Position numbers and translations under genes: made by a program
Notes under the pieces: generated by a model
What the model was told of the DNA's origin: nothing
Database searches by the model: none
The model's input: only the letters and a program-made list of their open reading frames with translations
Part shown: positions 63,381 through 64,000 of the stretch, one piece after another
Layout: the number at the start of each line of letters is the position of its first letter
How positions within the stretch are numbered: the stretch's first letter is position 1
Assembly: GCF_001482365.1 (NCBI RefSeq)
Contig: NZ_CP013254.1
Coordinates: 3,038,001 to 3,102,000 of the forward strand
Reading direction: 5' to 3'
Length of the DNA: 64,000 bases
DNA from: Kocuria flava
Lineage (GTDB): Bacteria; Actinomycetota; Actinomycetes; Actinomycetales; Micrococcaceae

Positions 63381-64000
63381 CAGGAGTCCTTCCGGCGCAG
63401 CAGCGCCACGGGGTAGTCGGAGAGCAGGTCGGCCACGGCGACGGTGCCGGTGTGCGGGCGGGCCGTGAGGACGTCCTCCCACGACCCGGCGGGCAGGGCG
63501 AGGGTCTCCTCCGTGAAGCCGCCGCGCGCGGCCAGGCCCAGGGGCAGCCGGGTGACGACCGTGACGGCGCCGCCGCGGTCGAAGGCGAACACGTGCTCGG
63601 CCCGGGGTCCGGAGGCCTGCAGGGGGCTGTAGCCGGTGAACAGCTCGGGCCGGTCGCGGCGCAGCCGCAGCGCCCGGGAGGTCACGAGCAGCTTCGCGGC
63701 GCCGTCGGGGCCGACGGCGGGCCTGGCCTCGTCGCTGCCGGGGGCGGCGGCGTCGAGGCGGGCGAGCACGCGGGCGCGCTCCTCGAAGTCGACGGGCCGG
63801 CGGTTGTCGGGGTCCACGAGGGACTCGGCCCACAGCTCGGCCCCCTGGTAGACGTCCGGCACGCCGGGCATCGTGAGCTGGACCAGCTTCGCGGCGAGCC
63901 CGTTGGACCACCCGGCGGCGGTGACGTGCTCGGCGAAGCCCTCGACGACGGCGCGCATCTCGGGGTCGTGCAGGACGTGGTCGAGGAAACGGGTCAGCCG
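63380..64000 (-). CDS. treY: maltooligosyl trehalose synthase, C-terminal 206 residues (runs off window)
   Basis: The frame is open from the TGA at 63380 to the window end, so only the C-terminus is present. FLDHVLHDPE at the edge, then LVQLTMPGVPDVYQGAELWAESLVDPDNRRPVDF is the strongly conserved late TreY block, followed by a C-terminal beta domain with LPAGSWEDVLT. The enzyme isomerises the reducing end of maltodextrins to a trehalose unit for TreZ. Overlap with treZ confirms the operon. Confidence 0.95.
   Translation of the reverse strand, partial: RLTRFLDHVLHDPEMRAVVEGFAEHVTAAGWSNGLAAKLVQLTMPGVPDVYQGAELWAESLVDPDNRRPVDFEERARVLARLDAAAPGSDEARPAVGPDGAAKLLVTSRALRLRRDRPELFTGYSPLQASGPRAEHVFAFDRGGAVTVVTRLPLGLAARGGFTEETLALPAGSWEDVLTARPHTGTVAVADLLSDYPVALLRRKDS

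Overview
The window is a chromosomal segment of a very high-GC actinobacterium. Most of it looks above 70% GC by eye, with many GTG starts, many 1-4 bp gene overlaps, and -10-like hexamers placed directly before start codons. Three features point the same way: a mycothiol locus (mshA, ino1), a His-tailed GroEL1 next to groES, and a CIRCE element. Gene content and order (guaA/guaB3/guaB, groES-groEL1, alr-tsaE-tsaB-rimI-tsaD, treYZ) fit Micrococcaceae, with Kocuria or a close relative as the best guess. That placement is inference; no rRNA is present.

Layout. 1-3,822 is a lower-GC accessory patch, almost all on the minus strand: a cut-off alpha/beta hydrolase, an orphan HigA antitoxin behind a 5'-truncated higB remnant, a GNAT acetyltransferase, a short ychF-tail-like remnant, and a 515-residue Abi_2/AbiF-type HEPN protein. 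That protein carries a C-terminal antitoxin-like domain and is preceded by about 375 nt of structured non-coding DNA. ychF (3,823-4,908) marks the return to core genome. 5,146-19,498 holds an ABC exporter pair, rmuC, ispH, xseAB, a PPK2 kinase, an aminotransferase, an OpuAC-like lipoprotein with a Nudix hydrolase, corA, a DedA protein, an MscS channel and an MhuD-like haem oxygenase. 19,509-28,491 holds a LysR-type effector-domain protein with 84-bp tandem repeats, tRNA-Ala(CGC), a CYTH-CHAD protein, galU, folate cyclo-ligase, an FmdB zinc ribbon and a SAF-domain protein.

28,460-38,362 contains a degenerate DUF4011-type helicase, then guaA, a DUF3817-SURF1 pair, guaB3 and guaB. 38,452-42,815 is a tandem pair of membrane acyltransferases that share long perfect-identity blocks. 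groES-groEL1 is controlled by CIRCE and diverges from an iron-box-preceded siderophore ABC operon (45,470-49,359). Next come a THUMP-like methyltransferase, a carboxylate-amine ligase, the tsaD-rimI-tsaB-tsaE-alr cluster, and mshA with an overlapping phosphatase gene facing ino1. The window closes with LysE, an aldo/keto reductase, treZ and the end of treY.

The two most interesting loci are (a) the AbiF-like gene with its candidate RNA and antitoxin-like tail, in an insertion that appears to abut the ychF 3' end, and (b) the mshA/phosphatase/ino1 cluster, where the phosphatase is a natural candidate for the unassigned MshA2 step of mycothiol synthesis. Start codons, operons and functions are read from sequence only; no database search was possible.
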